A stretch of DNA of 64,000 bases from a virus (IMGVR_UViG_3300042455_000321:1-64000), one strand, 5' to 3'; numbered from the stretch's first letter, positions 26,698-34,524 are shown. A program made the numbers and translations. Notes: a model not told the origin generated them from the sequence alone.

Positions 26698-27148
26698 ACT
26701 ACTACTACTAACAACAATCCTTTTAGCTTCTTGCATGACTGAAAAGCAATCAGTTAAGAAGTTAGCAATCATTCAAAGTAAGTATCCAGAATTAATCGCT
26801 CAAAACTGTGCTGATAAATTTCCAATTAAAGAAAGCATTGAGGTAAGAGAAACTATTACCCATGACACTTTAAGGGCTACAGACACTTTATTTAAAGATA
26901 GCATTATAAATAATGAGCTTATAAGATATGTATATCTTCCAGGTCAAACCATCACTAAAACAATCAAAAAGGATAGTGTTATAAGGCTTGAAAATACTGC
27001 CAAGCTATTTGTGTTAGAAAACAAATTAAAGGCTGCTAATGAGGTTATAATTAAGCAAAAACAACTAATCACAATAGGTAGATGGGTTGGCTTTATGCTA
27101 TTAATCTTTATAGGTGTAATTTTTGTATTTAAAAAACTATTAAAATGA
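26690..27148 (+). CDS. Putative u-spanin (lipoprotein with C-terminal membrane helix)
   Basis: The 152-residue protein starts with a lipoprotein signal, lipobox LASC with C15, and ends with a transmembrane helix at about 128-146 (GRWVGFMLLIFIGVIFVF) plus a basic tip. Outer-membrane lipid anchor plus inner-membrane helix in one chain is the definition of a unimolecular spanin such as T1 gp11, which fuses the two membranes in the last lysis step. It overlaps the lysozyme start by 4 bases. Confidence 0.7.
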   Translation: MNKLLLLTTILLASCMTEKQSVKKLAIIQSKYPELIAQNCADKFPIKESIEVRETITHDTLRATDTLFKDSIINNELIRYVYLPGQTITKTIKKDSVIRLENTAKLFVLENKLKAANEVIIKQKQLITIGRWVGFMLLIFIGVIFVFKKLLK

Positions 27149-27588
27149 TAATTTCAAACAAATTAAGAGAATTAGTAAAGCACTTTGAGGGTTGCAAATT
27201 GACTTCGTATGTATGTTCAGCTGGGCATAATACTATTGGGTACGGAAATACTTTTTATGAGAACGGAGTAAAGGTAAAGCCAGGAGATAAGATTACTCAA
27301 CAAAGAGCAGAGGAGTTGTTAGATGTTATCTTGATTAAATTCGTTCAGCAAACTAATGAGCTTATAAAATCAAATGTAAATCAAAATCAAAGAGATGCAC
27401 TTACGGACTTTGCATATAACTGTGGAGTAGGTAATTTAAAAAGCTCAACATTGCTTAAGTTGGTTAATGCTAATCCAAATGATCCAGAAATAAGAGCACA
27501 ATTTATGCGTTGGAATAAAGGTGGAGGAAAGGTTTTAAACGGACTTACACGAAGAAGAGAAGCCGAAGCTAACTTATACTTTTCATAA
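27145..27588 (+). CDS. Endolysin, GH24 (T4-type) lysozyme
   Basis: The 147-residue protein cleaves peptidoglycan glycan strands. Its catalytic residues fit the E-8-(D/C)-5-T pattern: E15, C24 and T30 (HFEGCKLTSYVCSAGHNTIGYG). The Asp of T4 lysozyme is replaced by Cys, as in P1 Lyz-type enzymes. The C-terminal GLTRRREAEANLY motif is also standard. No signal or SAR helix is seen, so release needs a holin. Confidence 0.93.
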   Translation: MIISNKLRELVKHFEGCKLTSYVCSAGHNTIGYGNTFYENGVKVKPGDKITQQRAEELLDVILIKFVQQTNELIKSNVNQNQRDALTDFAYNCGVGNLKSSTLLKLVNANPNDPEIRAQFMRWNKGGGKVLNGLTRRREAEANLYFS

Positions 27589-27603
27589 CTAAATACAACT
27601 ACG

Positions 27604-28587
27604 ATGACAAAAAAACAAATCATTATTGAATTAAGACAAGAGTTCCCTAATACACCGGTTAGGCAATTCGCAAGGATAGTTTATAATAAAAATAAGCATC
27701 TATTTAATGATTGGAAAGGGTGCTATACTCAATGCTTAAAAGCTCTTGGTAAGGCTGGAGAAAAATCAAGAACGAACAATAAATCTGCCGAGCCATTAAA
27801 TCCAGAAAATCCATACCAATTCCCTAAAAGCGAAGCAGTAGAGAATATCCCTATTAAACTACCTTTGGCTAATAACAACATTCTTGTTATATCCGATATT
27901 CATGTTCCTTACCACGATATCCAGGCGTTAACTTGTGCTTTTAATTATGGCCGAGATAAGAAAGTAAATACCATTGTAATAAATGGGGACTTAATTGACT
28001 TCTATCAAATTAGTCGCTTCCTTAAAGACCCAAGAAAAAAGAGCTTGGCTTACGAGATAGATGTTTGCAAAAACTTTTTACAAGTATTAAGAGCTACATT
28101 CCCTACTCAAGATATTTACTGGATGCTTGGCAACCACGATGTTCGCTTCAACCATTGGATGATGGCTAAAGCTCCGGAATTATTAGATATAGCTAATGCT
28201 TCATTGGAGTCAATACTTGGCTTAAATGAGCTAAAAATACGTTTAATTGAGGACACTAAATTGGTTAAGGCCGGAAAGTTATTTATTCATCATGGACACT
28301 TATTGATGAGAGGTGCTTTCAGTCCGGTAAATGCTGCTCGTGGAGCTTATGTAAAGGCCAAACAAAGTATCTTAATTGGGCACGTTCACAAAGTAAGTGA
28401 ACATACAGAAACAAATTTAAGTGGAGATATTACTACAACTTGGAGTACCGGTTGCTTATGTGAGTTAAATCCAGATTATGTCCCATTTGCTAATAATTAT
28501 TCGCACGGATTTGCACATATTTTAGTTGATAGCAATGGGAATTTCAAAGTTGAAAATAAAAGGATTTTTAAAGGGGAAATTTTGTAA
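27604..28587 (+). CDS. Calcineurin-like metallophosphoesterase
   Basis: The 327-residue protein has an HTH-like N-terminal region (PVRQFARIVYNKNKH) and a full metallophosphoesterase core: SDIHVPYHD at about 97, NGDLID, GNHD at about 176, HHGH, and GHVH at about 259. Such phage enzymes are phosphodiesterases or nucleases of unknown target. It follows the lysozyme with a 15-base gap and reads as the end of the late operon, before a homing endonuclease. Confidence 0.85.
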   Translation: MTKKQIIIELRQEFPNTPVRQFARIVYNKNKHLFNDWKGCYTQCLKALGKAGEKSRTNNKSAEPLNPENPYQFPKSEAVENIPIKLPLANNNILVISDIHVPYHDIQALTCAFNYGRDKKVNTIVINGDLIDFYQISRFLKDPRKKSLAYEIDVCKNFLQVLRATFPTQDIYWMLGNHDVRFNHWMMAKAPELLDIANASLESILGLNELKIRLIEDTKLVKAGKLFIHHGHLLMRGAFSPVNAARGAYVKAKQSILIGHVHKVSEHTETNLSGDITTTWSTGCLCELNPDYVPFANNYSHGFAHILVDSNGNFKVENKRIFKGEIL

Positions 28588-28595
28588 ATTTATAT

Positions 28596-29204
28596 ATGGC
28601 ATATTTATATAGACATATAAGATTGGACAAAAACGAGCCATTTTATATTGGCATTGGTAGTGATTTGCATTATAAAAGAGCTTATCAAACAAAAAGTAGA
28701 AATAAGCATTGGCATAATATTGTTTCTAAAACTGAATATGATATTGAAATTTTAATAGATAATATAACTTGGGAAGAGGCTTGTAAAAAAGAAGTTGAGT
28801 TTATTAAACTATATGGAAGAAAAGATTTGAATTCTGGTATATTAACTAATTTAACAGATGGTGGAGAGGGTACAATAAATGTTATTGTAAATGAAACTAC
28901 AAGGAATTTAATTGGTATCAAAAGTAGAAATTTAATTAGAACTCAAAATCATTGTAACAATATTAGTAAAGCTAAAAAAGGAAAGCAATTTAGCGAAGAT
29001 CATAAGAAAAAATTATCAATGGCAAGAAAAGGATTAACTGCTGAAAAAGTGCATAATTCAGTACTTGTATTAAATGCAACAACTGGTATATTTTATTATT
29101 CAATAAATGAAGCTGCAAAATCACAAAATGTAAATCCTGCAACATTAAGAGAAAAGTTAAGAGGTATTAGTAAAGTAAATAATAGTAATTTTATAATTGT
29201 TTAG
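28596..29204 (+). CDS. GIY-YIG homing endonuclease (paralogue of 14068)
   Basis: The 202-residue protein has a GIY-YIG core AYLYRHIRLDKNEPFYIGIG and LTDGGEG loop very similar to the one at 14068; the tails differ. It continues with a NUMOD3-like segment (KKGKQFSEDHKKKLSMARKG) and a C-terminal HTH-like piece (SINEAAKSQNVNPATLREKLRG). It is inserted 8 bases after the phosphoesterase gene. Confidence 0.87.
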   Translation: MAYLYRHIRLDKNEPFYIGIGSDLHYKRAYQTKSRNKHWHNIVSKTEYDIEILIDNITWEEACKKEVEFIKLYGRKDLNSGILTNLTDGGEGTINVIVNETTRNLIGIKSRNLIRTQNHCNNISKAKKGKQFSEDHKKKLSMARKGLTAEKVHNSVLVLNATTGIFYYSINEAAKSQNVNPATLREKLRGISKVNNSNFIIV

Positions 29205-29206
29205 TC

Positions 29207-29440
29207 ATGGCTGAAGAATTAGAGGATCAAATCAACGAGGAAGAGGAAATCCAATGGGTAGTAGATGAAACTACTGCTTCCGAATACATAAACACATTCT
29301 GTTATGCTCTTGCTACAATGGAGCAGCTTAATGTAATGACAAAAGATGATAGAGAAGTTATAGATAATATCAAAGCTAAATCATTACGCATAGTTGAGAA
29401 ATTTGTTAATGAAACTTACTTTGAGCTCTTTGATGATTAA
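29207..29440 (+). CDS. Small acidic hypothetical protein
   Basis: The 77-residue protein begins AEELEDQINEEEEIQW and is strongly acidic and helical. It is the last gene before the late terminator at 29508. Highly acidic small proteins can be DNA mimics, but nothing specific supports that here. Confidence 0.5.
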   Translation: MAEELEDQINEEEEIQWVVDETTASEYINTFCYALATMEQLNVMTKDDREVIDNIKAKSLRIVEKFVNETYFELFDD

Positions 29441-29507
29441 CAAATAAGAGCAATTGCATATGATAATGCAATTTTAAATATAATTTATATCCAAAAGAAT
29501 ATAGAAT

Positions 29508-29538
29508 TCCTAACTGCACCAGCTTTTAGGACTTTTTT
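29508..29538 (+). terminator. Terminator of unit A late operon
   Basis: TCCTAA pairs with TTAGGA across a 12-base loop, followed by C and seven T. It lies in the 275-bp gap between late and early genes; the rest of this gap is AT-rich and holds the promoter at 29645. Confidence 0.7.
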
Positions 29539-29644
29539 TGTCACTATTCTACAAATAATTGCATGAATTTTCCCAAAAGTTAGTGTTATAAACCATTAAT
29601 TTACAATAAGTTAGAAAATAATTAAAAATAATTCACAAAAAATG

Positions 29645-29675
29645 TTTGTTATTTTGAATAGTTTATTTATCTTTG
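29645..29675 (+). promoter_or_regulatory. Host-type early promoter of unit A
   Basis: TTTG at 29645-29648, a 19-base spacer, and TATCTTTG at 29668-29675 match the Bacteroidetes primary-sigma promoter exactly. ATAATTCACAAA lies just upstream (29628-29639) and is repeated ahead of the unit B promoter at 36544. It would drive the early operon beginning at 29716. Confidence 0.85.
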
Positions 29676-29715
29676 CTATACCAAAGCAATGATGCAGAGG
29701 TTAAAACTTTAAACT

Positions 29716-29928
29716 ATGAACATCAACAAAAAACTTTTTAATGAAATGAAAGAATATTTATTAGATGGTGGCATCATGCAAAATGATGTTGCTGGATATC
29801 AAATATTAATTAGAAAGCAAGATGGAATAAAAATTTTTTACGATAGCATTAAAGACAAGTATAGACAGTTTAAAAATGAAGATGCTTTTTTTAGAGCAGC
29901 ATATAGAACTTATCAAAGAGGTTATTAA
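29716..29928 (+). CDS. First early gene, hypothetical
   Basis: The 70-residue alpha/beta protein is the first gene behind the early promoter, starting in the AACTATG context. Leading early genes of phages often counter host functions; nothing more specific can be read. Confidence 0.55.
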   Translation: MNINKKLFNEMKEYLLDGGIMQNDVAGYQILIRKQDGIKIFYDSIKDKYRQFKNEDAFFRAAYRTYQRGY

Positions 29929-29987
29929 TTATAACAACCTCACGATGTATAGGCAAATCGTATATTCTTAACTTTAAAAAAACAACT

Positions 29988-30131
29988 ATGAACAAATTAA
30001 CTATCCTTTCAACATTCCTTTCAGTAGGTTTAATTCAAAACGATTATGTATTGTATGGTTGCACTTTAGTTTGTGTTACTATTTTAGCAGCTTTATTTAT
30101 TAACGCTTATAAAAACGAGAACAATGGATAA
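29988..30131 (+). CDS. Small membrane protein
   Basis: The 47-residue protein has hydrophobic stretches at about 5-16 and 21-40 and a charged end. It starts in AACTATG and overlaps the next gene by 8 bases. Function unknown. Confidence 0.45.
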   Translation: MNKLTILSTFLSVGLIQNDYVLYGCTLVCVTILAALFINAYKNENNG

Positions 30132-30360
30132 TTTAACTAACTGGCTCGTAGAAACTAAACCAACAAACAAATATTTAGCTTGGTTGTTATTAACTCTTTT
30201 AAGAGATACAGACACTATCAATCCGATACATAAAAAGTGGGTTTATAAAACTGCAATAGATTATTTAAGATTGCCTAATAAACCTTACTCGGATAGAAAC
30301 CATGACTGGCATCAAGATTGTATTAAATTAATAAACGCTTATCGCAACTCAATCAAATAA
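30124..30360 (+). CDS. Hypothetical early protein
   Basis: The 78-residue helical protein contains HDWHQDCIKLINAYR near its end. It is coupled to the membrane protein upstream by an 8-base overlap. The family is not recognised. Confidence 0.5.
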   Translation: MDNLTNWLVETKPTNKYLAWLLLTLLRDTDTINPIHKKWVYKTAIDYLRLPNKPYSDRNHDWHQDCIKLINAYRNSIK

Positions 30361-30362
30361 CT

Positions 30363-30611
30363 ATGTACACTAAAACACAATTAACACCAAAAGAGCAACA
30401 AGCTGCATTTGACCATGCAAAAACTATAATACACCTTTTAATGCAAAGTGAAAAATTAAGAACTTCATTAACTTTTGAACAAGCTAAAGAATGTGCGAAA
30501 TGGATAACATTAGAAATAATGGAAGAATTAGAGGAAAACTTTGACAATAAAAAAGGGAATAAGAGATATGATTATTTTGCAGAAGTAGATAAATATATTG
30601 ATTGCTTTTAA
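30363..30611 (+). CDS. Hypothetical early protein
   Basis: The 82-residue helical protein begins MYTKTQL. The leader and first codons closely match those of the gene at 30623 (MYTKEQL), although the rest differs, so the two starts may derive from one copied cassette. Confidence 0.5.
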   Translation: MYTKTQLTPKEQQAAFDHAKTIIHLLMQSEKLRTSLTFEQAKECAKWITLEIMEELEENFDNKKGNKRYDYFAEVDKYIDCF

Positions 30612-30622
30612 ATTAAAAAACT

Positions 30623-30892
30623 ATGTACACTAAAGAACAACTACACAAAGATTTATTAAAAGATTTAAGAGCTCATGACTATTCCTATATGTATAGCGAA
30701 TCGGAAGAGGTATGGTTAAAAGCAAAGCAAACAAGATTTGATATACAATTCCGTATTCTTAACTTGGTTATAATGCATAACTATAACAGAGAGCACTTGC
30801 TTAACGAATGCTTGGGCTTATTTACTCCTCAATATTTAGAGGGGTTAGCACATAGAGAAATCAATAAATTCTTTAACATTTTAAACCAATAA
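30623..30892 (+). CDS. Hypothetical early protein
   Basis: The 89-residue helical protein shares its start context and first five codons with 30363. The body is unrelated and contains NREHLLNECLGLF. No family recognised. Confidence 0.5.
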   Translation: MYTKEQLHKDLLKDLRAHDYSYMYSESEEVWLKAKQTRFDIQFRILNLVIMHNYNREHLLNECLGLFTPQYLEGLAHREINKFFNILNQ

Positions 30893-30894
30893 CT

Positions 30895-31110
30895 ATGCAA
30901 CAAATTACCTACAAAGGCTTTCCAGTAACTTTTAATGCTTACTACCAGCCAGAAGAAAAACAAACACTTGAGCATCCAGGTATTCAAGCTCATTATATTA
31001 TTGAGGAATTAGCTATATTTGGTATTGACCCTTATGAATTATTAGGGGATAGAAGATACAATTTACTTATAGCTGAAATTAATGACCTTTTAATGAATGA
31101 CAATGGATAG
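30895..31110 (+). CDS. Hypothetical early protein
   Basis: The 71-residue protein has a beta start (ITYKGFPVTFNAYYQPEE) and a helical end. It begins in TAACTATG and overlaps the next gene by 14 bases. Function unknown. Confidence 0.5.
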   Translation: MQQITYKGFPVTFNAYYQPEEKQTLEHPGIQAHYIIEELAIFGIDPYELLGDRRYNLLIAEINDLLMNDNG

Positions 31111-31300
31111 AAGATTATCACGATTAGAGGAAATAGCTACAATATTTGAAGCATCTCTAAAATCCGAAGAAATAGACAATATGCTACACGATTTTTATGT
31201 AGATTTGAAATTAAAATGTAAACAAGAAAATATTAAACTATCCATTTATTATGCAGACAACACCGAAGGAGTTAAAATTGAAGAACCACGAGTTAATTAA
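31097..31300 (+). CDS. Hypothetical early protein
   Basis: The 67-residue helical protein overlaps the upstream gene by 14 bases and the DnaA-like gene by 50 bases. No family recognised. Confidence 0.45.
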   Translation: MTMDRRLSRLEEIATIFEASLKSEEIDNMLHDFYVDLKLKCKQENIKLSIYYADNTEGVKIEEPRVN

Positions 31301-31598
31301 ACTTAAAGCTCAAATTAAAGAATTAAGAAACAATTTAAAGGCTAACAAAGACCAGGTTATTAAAACTGCAATCATGGGAGTTTGTAAGGACTATAAAATA
31401 AGCTACGAAGATATGATGAGTGGAAGCAGAAGAAGAACAGTAGTATTGCCGAGAATGGTTTTAATGTATAAACTATATCAAACCGGCTTCACAATGACCG
31501 AAGTAGGTGCTATATTCAACCGAGATCATACTACTGTTTTAAACGCTATTAGGAAGATTGAAGCACAAAAAGACCTTTATGATGATATTATTTTATAA
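31251..31598 (+). CDS. Orphan DnaA domain IV-like DNA-binding protein
   Basis: The 115-residue protein has a coiled N-terminal part (about 10-40) and a DnaA C-terminal domain: SYEDMMSGSRRRTVVLPRMVLMYKLYQTGFTMTEVGAIFNRDHTTVLNAIRKIE. The R-x-x-V-x-x-R helix and RDHTTV are the residues that read the DnaA box. The AAA+ ATPase part is missing. It may mark the phage origin or compete with host DnaA. It precedes the ERF promoter. Confidence 0.82.
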   Translation: MQTTPKELKLKNHELIKLKAQIKELRNNLKANKDQVIKTAIMGVCKDYKISYEDMMSGSRRRTVVLPRMVLMYKLYQTGFTMTEVGAIFNRDHTTVLNAIRKIEAQKDLYDDIIL

Positions 31599-31604
31599 AC
31601 AAAT

Positions 31605-31635
31605 TTTGTTAATTAAAAAACTTTACTTATTTTTG
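31605..31635 (+). promoter_or_regulatory. Host-type promoter before unit A ERF gene
   Basis: TTTG at 31605-31608, a 19-base spacer and TATTTTTG at 31628-31635 match the Bacteroidetes consensus. The leader is about 30 bases and includes a short TGGC/GCCA hairpin. It would start the recombination operon at 31675. Confidence 0.8.
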
Positions 31636-31674
31636 TAAAACTTCTGGCAGGAGTTATAAAAGCCAACTACAACT

Positions 31675-32214
31675 ATGAACAAATTATCAAAAATTCAGTT
31701 TGAACTGAAAGCCCCAAAAAACCAATTTAATAATTTTGGTAATTACAAGTACAGAAACTGCGAGGATATTCTTGAAGCAGTTAAGCCATTATTAGCTAAG
31801 CATGAATGTACTTTAACTTTGTCCGATGAAATAAAAGAAATTGGTGGTATTATTTATGTAGAAGCTGAAGCACTATTAATTGATTTAGAAACTTCATCTT
31901 CATATAAAGTAACTGCATGTGCCGGTATTGATCCTAATAAAAGAGGAATGGATATTGCACAAAGTTTCGGAGCATCATCTTCTTACGCTCGTAAATATGC
32001 CTTAAATGGTTTATTCCTTATTGATGATACTAAAGATGCAGATGCTACTAACACTCATGGCAAAGATGAGCCAGTAGGTATTGATGCTGAATTAGTTAAT
32101 AAACTTGCTAAATGTAAGGATATTACAGAATTGCAAATGCTATACTCTACAAAAGAAGATTGGAGTAATGCAGAGAAAACTTTATTTACTAATCGCAAAA
32201 AATCTTTAAAATAA
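31675..32214 (+). CDS. erf: ERF-family single-strand annealing protein
   Basis: The 179-residue protein anneals complementary single strands for recombination. It has the ERF pattern: FGNYKYRNCEDILEAVKPLLAKH, then GMDIAQSFGASSSYARKYALNGLFLIDDTKDAD. The C-terminal 40 residues form a separate helical tail. It is coupled to a YqaJ exonuclease (TAATG), giving a synaptase plus exonuclease pair. Confidence 0.9.
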   Translation: MNKLSKIQFELKAPKNQFNNFGNYKYRNCEDILEAVKPLLAKHECTLTLSDEIKEIGGIIYVEAEALLIDLETSSSYKVTACAGIDPNKRGMDIAQSFGASSSYARKYALNGLFLIDDTKDADATNTHGKDEPVGIDAELVNKLAKCKDITELQMLYSTKEDWSNAEKTLFTNRKKSLK

Positions 32215-32852
32215 TGTTTGAACAAGACAATTGGATGAGCAGTAGGCTGGGAAAGTTTACTGCTTCCGAAATAGGAAACTTACTTACAGAAAGTAAAAAG
32301 AAAGATGAGGTATTTGGTGCAACTGCTAAAACCTACATTCATAGAAAAATACACGAGATATTAAGTGGCGAAGTTAAGCAGCTTCCTCAAATGAGTTCAC
32401 TTGAATGGGGGAAATCTTTAGAGAACGAAGCTATATTAGTTTACGAAGCTCAAACCGGTTATAAAGTAGAAAACTTGGGTGGGGCTAATCCTAAATTCTT
32501 TGAATTTGGCGAAAGAGCCGGAGGCAGTCCAGACGGATTGATTGAAAGCGACAAAGGTCAAGGGGTGTTAGAAGTTAAATGTCCATATACCGGAGAAACT
32601 ATGATTGATTACTTGTTATTTAATTCTGGTGCTGATTTACTTGCTTATAATAAGAATTACTATGCTCAAGTACAGTTTAACATGGTATGCACAAACACAA
32701 ATTGGGCGAATTGGGTTGCTTATGATCCGAGAATAAATATGCTTAAAATAGTGCATATTGATAGAGATAATGATTTCTGCGAGAAGCTAATTGAAAAGGT
32801 AGAACTTGCTACAATCTATGTAAATAACATTTTAAATATAATCAATGGGTAA
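32214..32852 (+). CDS. YqaJ-type exonuclease
   Basis: The 212-residue protein is a lambda-exonuclease-like recombinase partner. Catalytic signature: D107 in GGSPDGL, then E120-V-K122 in GVLEVKCP, and the YYAQVQFNM helix. The N-terminal TASEIGNLLT motif is also characteristic. It resects ends for the ERF protein encoded just upstream. Confidence 0.9.
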   Translation: MFEQDNWMSSRLGKFTASEIGNLLTESKKKDEVFGATAKTYIHRKIHEILSGEVKQLPQMSSLEWGKSLENEAILVYEAQTGYKVENLGGANPKFFEFGERAGGSPDGLIESDKGQGVLEVKCPYTGETMIDYLLFNSGADLLAYNKNYYAQVQFNMVCTNTNWANWVAYDPRINMLKIVHIDRDNDFCEKLIEKVELATIYVNNILNIING

Positions 32853-33201
32853 CTATAAAATAACTCCTCCGGTCGGAACTTTGCACGTTTACGTTGATGG
32901 CAGATTGGTCAAAAGCAAAGTACATAATACAAGATACAATCGCGAATGCTATGCAACTGGCATGATTGTTAAATATACAGATAGCATTATAGATTTCGTT
33001 TTTAACGATGGCATAAGAGAAATACACATGTTTACTTATGATCCTAAAGCAGCCATAATAAAACGAGTTCACGAAATACCGAGCTATTTTAAAGATGGCA
33101 TTGAATATTTTGATGACGCTAAATTCTGCCAATGGTATAATCTTGGAGATGCAATACCTAATAAATTAATCTTACAACCAGCTTCACTTTCACTAAAATA
33201 A
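32845..33201 (+). CDS. Hypothetical early protein
   Basis: The 118-residue protein begins MGNYKITPPVGTLHVYVDGRLVKSKVHN, a short beta domain, and has a DGIEYFDDAKFCQWYNLG end. It overlaps the exonuclease gene by 8 bases. It contains the last GATC seen in unit A (33042). Confidence 0.5.
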   Translation: MGNYKITPPVGTLHVYVDGRLVKSKVHNTRYNRECYATGMIVKYTDSIIDFVFNDGIREIHMFTYDPKAAIIKRVHEIPSYFKDGIEYFDDAKFCQWYNLGDAIPNKLILQPASLSLK

Positions 33202-33207
33202 ATAACT

Positions 33208-33333
33208 ATGAAACAAGAAATTAAAAAATGGATTACATCTTTATTATTAAAATGGGCATTTGATATTTGCCCAGAAGGAAAATTTAAAACTAAATTTGCT
33301 TTGTTTATTCAAAGTGATATTATGAACCTTTAA
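33208..33333 (+). CDS. Small hypothetical protein
   Basis: The 41-residue frame starts in AACTATG and has a hydrophobic helix (KWITSLLLKWAFDI) followed by CPEGKFKTKFALF. Its stop lies inside the shared leader of the next gene. Confidence 0.4.
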   Translation: MKQEIKKWITSLLLKWAFDICPEGKFKTKFALFIQSDIMNL

Positions 33334-33349
33334 AAACAAATAAACTATG
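33325..33349 (+). repeat. Shared early-gene leader, copy 2
   Basis: Identical to 157-181. Here it precedes the complete 64-residue gene, whereas copy 1 follows that gene's truncated copy. Confidence 0.85.
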
Positions 33350-33541
33350 GAAAAAAGATTTATAGTAAGAGATTTTAAAACTAAACATTTAATTGATTAT
33401 TCTGGATATATACTTGATGATGATGATGATGTATATGTATTCGATTTATATGCTGAATTTGATACTATTGAAGATGCAGAAAGATTTATTGATGGTCAAG
33501 AGGGTACATTTCAAATAGAAGCAATATATATTTCTCATTAA
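33347..33541 (+). CDS. Small acidic early protein, complete copy
   Basis: The 64-residue protein is compact alpha/beta (FIVRDFKTKHLIDYSGYIL, Asp run, DTIEDAERFIDG). Its 3' 158 bases are repeated at the window start with one silent change. It marks the seam between unit A and what follows. Function unknown. Confidence 0.65.
   Translation: MEKRFIVRDFKTKHLIDYSGYILDDDDDVYVFDLYAEFDTIEDAERFIDGQEGTFQIEAIYISH
33384..33510 (+). repeat. Direct repeat, right copy (exact 127 bp)
   Basis: This is the second copy of the sequence at 1-127. It lies inside an intact 64-residue gene. Upstream sequence continues unit A's early operon; downstream sequence leads into unit B. Confidence 0.97.
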
Positions 33542-33550
33542 CTTTTAACT

Positions 33551-33703
33551 ATGACAGAAATAATAATTTTTGCAGCTGTAATGCTTCTAACTTTACCTTT
33601 GATGTTGTGTATTTTTTGGTGGCTTTATACTGATAAAGAACAAGATGAAATTGACAATGAAATTCTTAACTCATTTATTGATGAATGTTTTAAAAACAAA
33701 TAA
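33551..33703 (+). CDS. Small membrane protein at the seam
   Basis: The 50-residue protein has one long hydrophobic stretch (about 3-27, IIIFAAVMLLTLPLMLCIFWWLY) and an acidic tail. It starts in AACTATG. It is absent after the left copy of the repeat, so it is an insertion or deletion relative to that arrangement. Confidence 0.5.
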   Translation: MTEIIIFAAVMLLTLPLMLCIFWWLYTDKEQDEIDNEILNSFIDECFKNK

Positions 33704-33712
33704 ACTATGACA
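33689..33712 (+). repeat. Shared early-gene leader, copy 3
   Basis: These 24 bases match 161-184, running through the start codon into ACA. Three unrelated genes (179, 33347, 33707) carry this leader, which could serve as a recombination seam. Confidence 0.8.
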
Positions 33713-33952
33713 GGGATAAATTACTTAAGTCAATTATCAAGCAATATGCAACAACATTGGCTACGAGAGGTAGCTGAATTAGATAACCCTATATCGTATC
33801 TTACTTCTGATTACGATGAATTTGAACACTTCTTAGGCATCTTTGATTGGTCAGATTCTATTATGGGTTACTCATTCTGGTCAGGGTTTTATAATAAGAT
33901 TGTTAACGAGGCTAACTTAGAGATAGCATTAAACAAATATGAAAATGGCTAA
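33707..33952 (+). CDS. Hypothetical early protein of unit B
   Basis: The 81-residue acidic, helical protein begins at leader copy 3. Codon choice (AAC CCT for Asn-Pro) and lack of GATC already fit unit B. It overlaps the next gene by 14 bases. No family recognised. Confidence 0.5.
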   Translation: MTGINYLSQLSSNMQQHWLREVAELDNPISYLTSDYDEFEHFLGIFDWSDSIMGYSFWSGFYNKIVNEANLEIALNKYENG

Positions 33953-34262
33953 CCCAATAACTAAAATCAAAGCAGTAAAGGATTTCGTACAAGATATCCT
34001 AAATGATTATCCTCAAGCAAGAGAGAGTGATAACTATCTATCTGCTGTTGTATGGCACAAACAAGTAAGGGCTACAACACAAGGTGATGTAACCTTTGAG
34101 AACTTCTTAACTATGTATAGCAATGGGTTGTTAGCATCGTCTGATAGTATAACAAGGGCTGCTCGTAAGTTAAAAGAAACTAACCCTAAATATAGGGGTA
34201 AGAACTATGACAACAGAAAACAATTAGAAGTAGAAACAAGAATGAATATTAATAAACTTTAA
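33939..34262 (+). CDS. Hypothetical protein, DNA-binding-like
   Basis: The 107-residue helical protein (start at 33939 or at the second ATG, 33945) contains ARESDNYLSAVVW and a basic SSDSITRAARKLKETNPKYRGK segment resembling small phage HTH proteins that act near replication genes. Function unconfirmed. Confidence 0.5.
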   Translation: MKMANPITKIKAVKDFVQDILNDYPQARESDNYLSAVVWHKQVRATTQGDVTFENFLTMYSNGLLASSDSITRAARKLKETNPKYRGKNYDNRKQLEVETRMNINKL

Positions 34263-34272
34263 AACTAAACAA

Positions 34273-34524
34273 ATGGCAAAGAAAAGAAAAGTATTTGAGA
34301 TTGATGCAGAAAACATTATGCTTCAGAAATTATCTGACTTCAAAGAGGAGCTATATGAGAGAGTACCTACTGATATCTATGAACTTATAAAGCATGATAC
34401 TATAAATAGTCTTATTGAACTATGCTACAAAGCAGGGTTTCAAGATGGGGCTATAGATATAGGAGAGATGATACAAGACATTATTAAAGGAGAGGTTGAA
34501 GGACCTAACGTAAACCCTAATTAA
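34273..34524 (+). CDS. Hypothetical protein
   Basis: The 83-residue helical protein has a basic start (AKKRKVFEIDAENIM) and an acidic end. It precedes the next gene by one base. No family recognised. Confidence 0.5.
   Translation: MAKKRKVFEIDAENIMLQKLSDFKEELYERVPTDIYELIKHDTINSLIELCYKAGFQDGAIDIGEMIQDIIKGEVEGPNVNPN

Noticed and set aside
27145-27588. Missing catalytic Asp in the lysozyme
   Set aside because: Cys at this position is a known natural form of the E-D/C-T triad (P1 Lyz type), so the enzyme need not be defective.
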